From Rhizobiales bacterium UBA3584 (GTDB lineage Bacteria; Pseudomonadota; Alphaproteobacteria; Rhizobiales; Devosiaceae), in assembly GCA_002375765.1 (NCBI GenBank), contig DFMV01000087.1, positions 1 through 6,411 of the forward strand: a DNA stretch of 6,411 bases, given 5' to 3'. Below are positions 5,774 through 6,411 of the stretch, one piece after another (position 1 is the first letter of the stretch; the number at the start of each line of letters is the position of its first letter). Position numbers and translations under genes: made by a program. The notes under the pieces are model-generated. The model saw only the letters and a program-made list of their open reading frames with translations, made no database searches and had not been told where the DNA came from.

Positions 5774-6144
5774 GGCTTTGGATGTCCGCTTGGCGCTTGG
5801 GCCGGTCTGTGCAGGCGCGCGATGGCCTTGCCGAGTTCGCGCGTCAAATTGTCGAACGGTTCGGACAGGCTTTCGCGCCGCCCGATCAACACATAGTCGT
5901 GGCCGGCGACCAGCCGGTCCGAACAGGCCCTCACAGCTTCACGCAGCCGACGCTTGATGCGGCTGCGTTCGGGCGAATTGCCGGTCTTTTTGGTCACGGT
6001 GTATCCTACACCGGGAGCAAGGTCGGCAACAGGTGTGGCCTGCAACACAAAGCCGCGCCTGGCAATTTTATTGCCCCGCGCGGCTTTAAGAAATTGCGCC
6101 CGTTTTTTCAGGCGCCGTATCGGCAATGCCGGGCTATCCGGCAT
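5770..6144 (-). CDS. rnpA: Ribonuclease P protein component
   Basis: This 124-aa basic protein is the protein subunit of RNase P; it helps the catalytic RNA bind and cleave the 5' leader of pre-tRNA. The N-terminal part RLKKRAQFLKAARG (11-24) and the arginine-rich helix ERSRIKRRLREAVR (59-72) are the family signatures. In the RNR motif the middle Asn is Ser here (R60-S61-R62). The C-terminal tail (about 112-124) is rich in Pro and may be disordered. The ATG at 6144 lies 18 nt after the rpmH stop; that stop is in the same frame and no alternative start occurs between them, so the start is well supported although its Shine-Dalgarno is weak. The stop overlaps the yidC start by 4 nt, leaving no room for yidD, which often lies between rnpA and yidC. 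Confidence 0.95.
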   Translation of the reverse strand: MPDSPALPIRRLKKRAQFLKAARGNKIARRGFVLQATPVADLAPGVGYTVTKKTGNSPERSRIKRRLREAVRACSDRLVAGHDYVLIGRRESLSEPFDNLTRELGKAIARLHRPAQAPSGHPKP

Positions 6145-6162
6145 ATCGGAGCGAGGCCCGAC

Positions 6163-6297
6163 TTATGCCGAAAGCCGCTTGCGCCCGATCGCGCGACGGC
6201 GATTGAGAATCTTGCGGCCGTTCTTGGTCGCCATGCGGGCACGGAAACCGTGACGGCGGGCGCGCACAAGATTGCTCGGCTGGAAAGTACGCTTCAT
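6163..6297 (-). CDS. rpmH: 50S ribosomal protein L34
   Basis: This 44-aa, very basic protein has the full L34 sequence pattern: it starts [18 protein letters not shown], continues [13 protein letters not shown] and ends [13 protein letters not shown]. Every part of the family is present and the length is normal. L34 binds 23S rRNA in the large subunit. It is the first gene of the rpmH-rnpA-yidC block and should drive transcription of the whole unit from a promoter between it and the window edge. No strong Shine-Dalgarno is visible in front of the ATG at 6297; an 8-bp hairpin lies there instead. Confidence 0.98.
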   Translation of the reverse strand: MKRTFQPSNLVRARRHGFRARMATKNGRKILNRRRAIGRKRLSA

Positions 6298-6305
6298 TAT
6301 GGTTC

Positions 6306-6327
6306 ATCGCGCGCCGGTCCGCGCGAT
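6306..6327 (-). other. Hairpin in the rpmH leader next to the start codon
   Basis: ATCGCGCG and CGCGCGAT form a perfect 8-bp stem (6306-6313 with 6320-6327) around a 6-nt loop. It ends 8 nt before the rpmH ATG, where the ribosome binding site would be expected. It could limit initiation or expose the start; a role is inferred only from position. Confidence 0.45.
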
Positions 6328-6354
6328 CCTCTGGTTAAGCTTGTCTGTTGTCTT

Positions 6355-6383
6355 TAAGTCTTGCGCGAAAGGGAATGGGACAA
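6355..6383 (-). promoter_or_regulatory. Weak candidate promoter for rpmH-rnpA-yidC
   Basis: On the minus strand TTGTCC (6383-6378) is followed after 17 nt by GACTTA (6360-6355). The first box is a fair -35 match and the second a poor -10. The predicted start near 6348 would give a leader of about 50 nt. Nothing else was found in 6298-6411 apart from the hairpin nearer the gene. Confidence 0.25.
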
Positions 6384-6411
6384 GCCGTCCCGGGCCATCG
6401 GCAAAGGTTGG

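Noticed and set aside
4298..5896. Long plus-strand open frame (532 codons) opposite yidC
   Set aside because: It is antisense to a clearly real yidC, and its translation has no domain pattern and looks like the mirrored codon bias of a GC-rich gene.
6377..6391. GGGAC/GTCCC hairpin near the right edge as a terminator
   Set aside because: It is only 5 bp with no clear T-run on either strand and overlaps the candidate -35 of rpmH.

Overview
The window looks like chromosomal DNA of a GC-rich alphaproteobacterium, most likely a Hyphomicrobiales (Rhizobiales) member. The Devosia/Pelagibacterium area is plausible, but I cannot fix a genus from sequence alone. The reasons are the rpmH-rnpA-yidC-engB block, a YidC with Lys where gammaproteobacteria carry the groove Arg, the style of the fasciclin and MsrB proteins, and an intergenic palindrome resembling repeats I know from rhizobia.

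Left half, plus strand (1-3171). The window opens inside an ECF sigma factor of the SigK type. It is followed by a RskA-type membrane anti-sigma factor, a secreted fasciclin (FAS1) protein with a candidate ECF-type promoter, a Tat-exported methionine-R-sulfoxide reductase (MsrB), and a class I glutamine amidotransferase of unknown substrate. The first four form a coherent envelope or oxidative-stress set: a membrane-gated regulator, a secreted methionine-rich protein, and a secreted repair enzyme for oxidised methionine. In mycobacteria SigK/RskA also controls fasciclin proteins (MPT70/MPT83), so the sigma/anti-sigma/FAS1 link may be shared across phyla. The sigma factor carries two cysteines 50 residues apart, the same spacing as the redox-active pair I recall in M. 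tuberculosis SigK.

Middle (3172-3265). This short convergent intergenic stretch holds a long nested inverted repeat of rhizobial dispersed-repeat type, the only repeat-like element seen.

Right half, minus strand (6297 down to 3266). This is the conserved housekeeping block rpmH (44 aa), rnpA, yidC and engB. rnpA and yidC overlap by 4 nt. A strong intrinsic terminator sits between yidC and engB, only 12 nt before the engB start. The last 114 bases (6298-6411) hold only the rpmH leader, with an 8-bp hairpin and a weak candidate promoter.

I see no CRISPR array, tRNA, rRNA, IS element or phage gene, and no clearly undescribed system. The best lead is the sigma/anti-sigma/FAS1/MsrB module.
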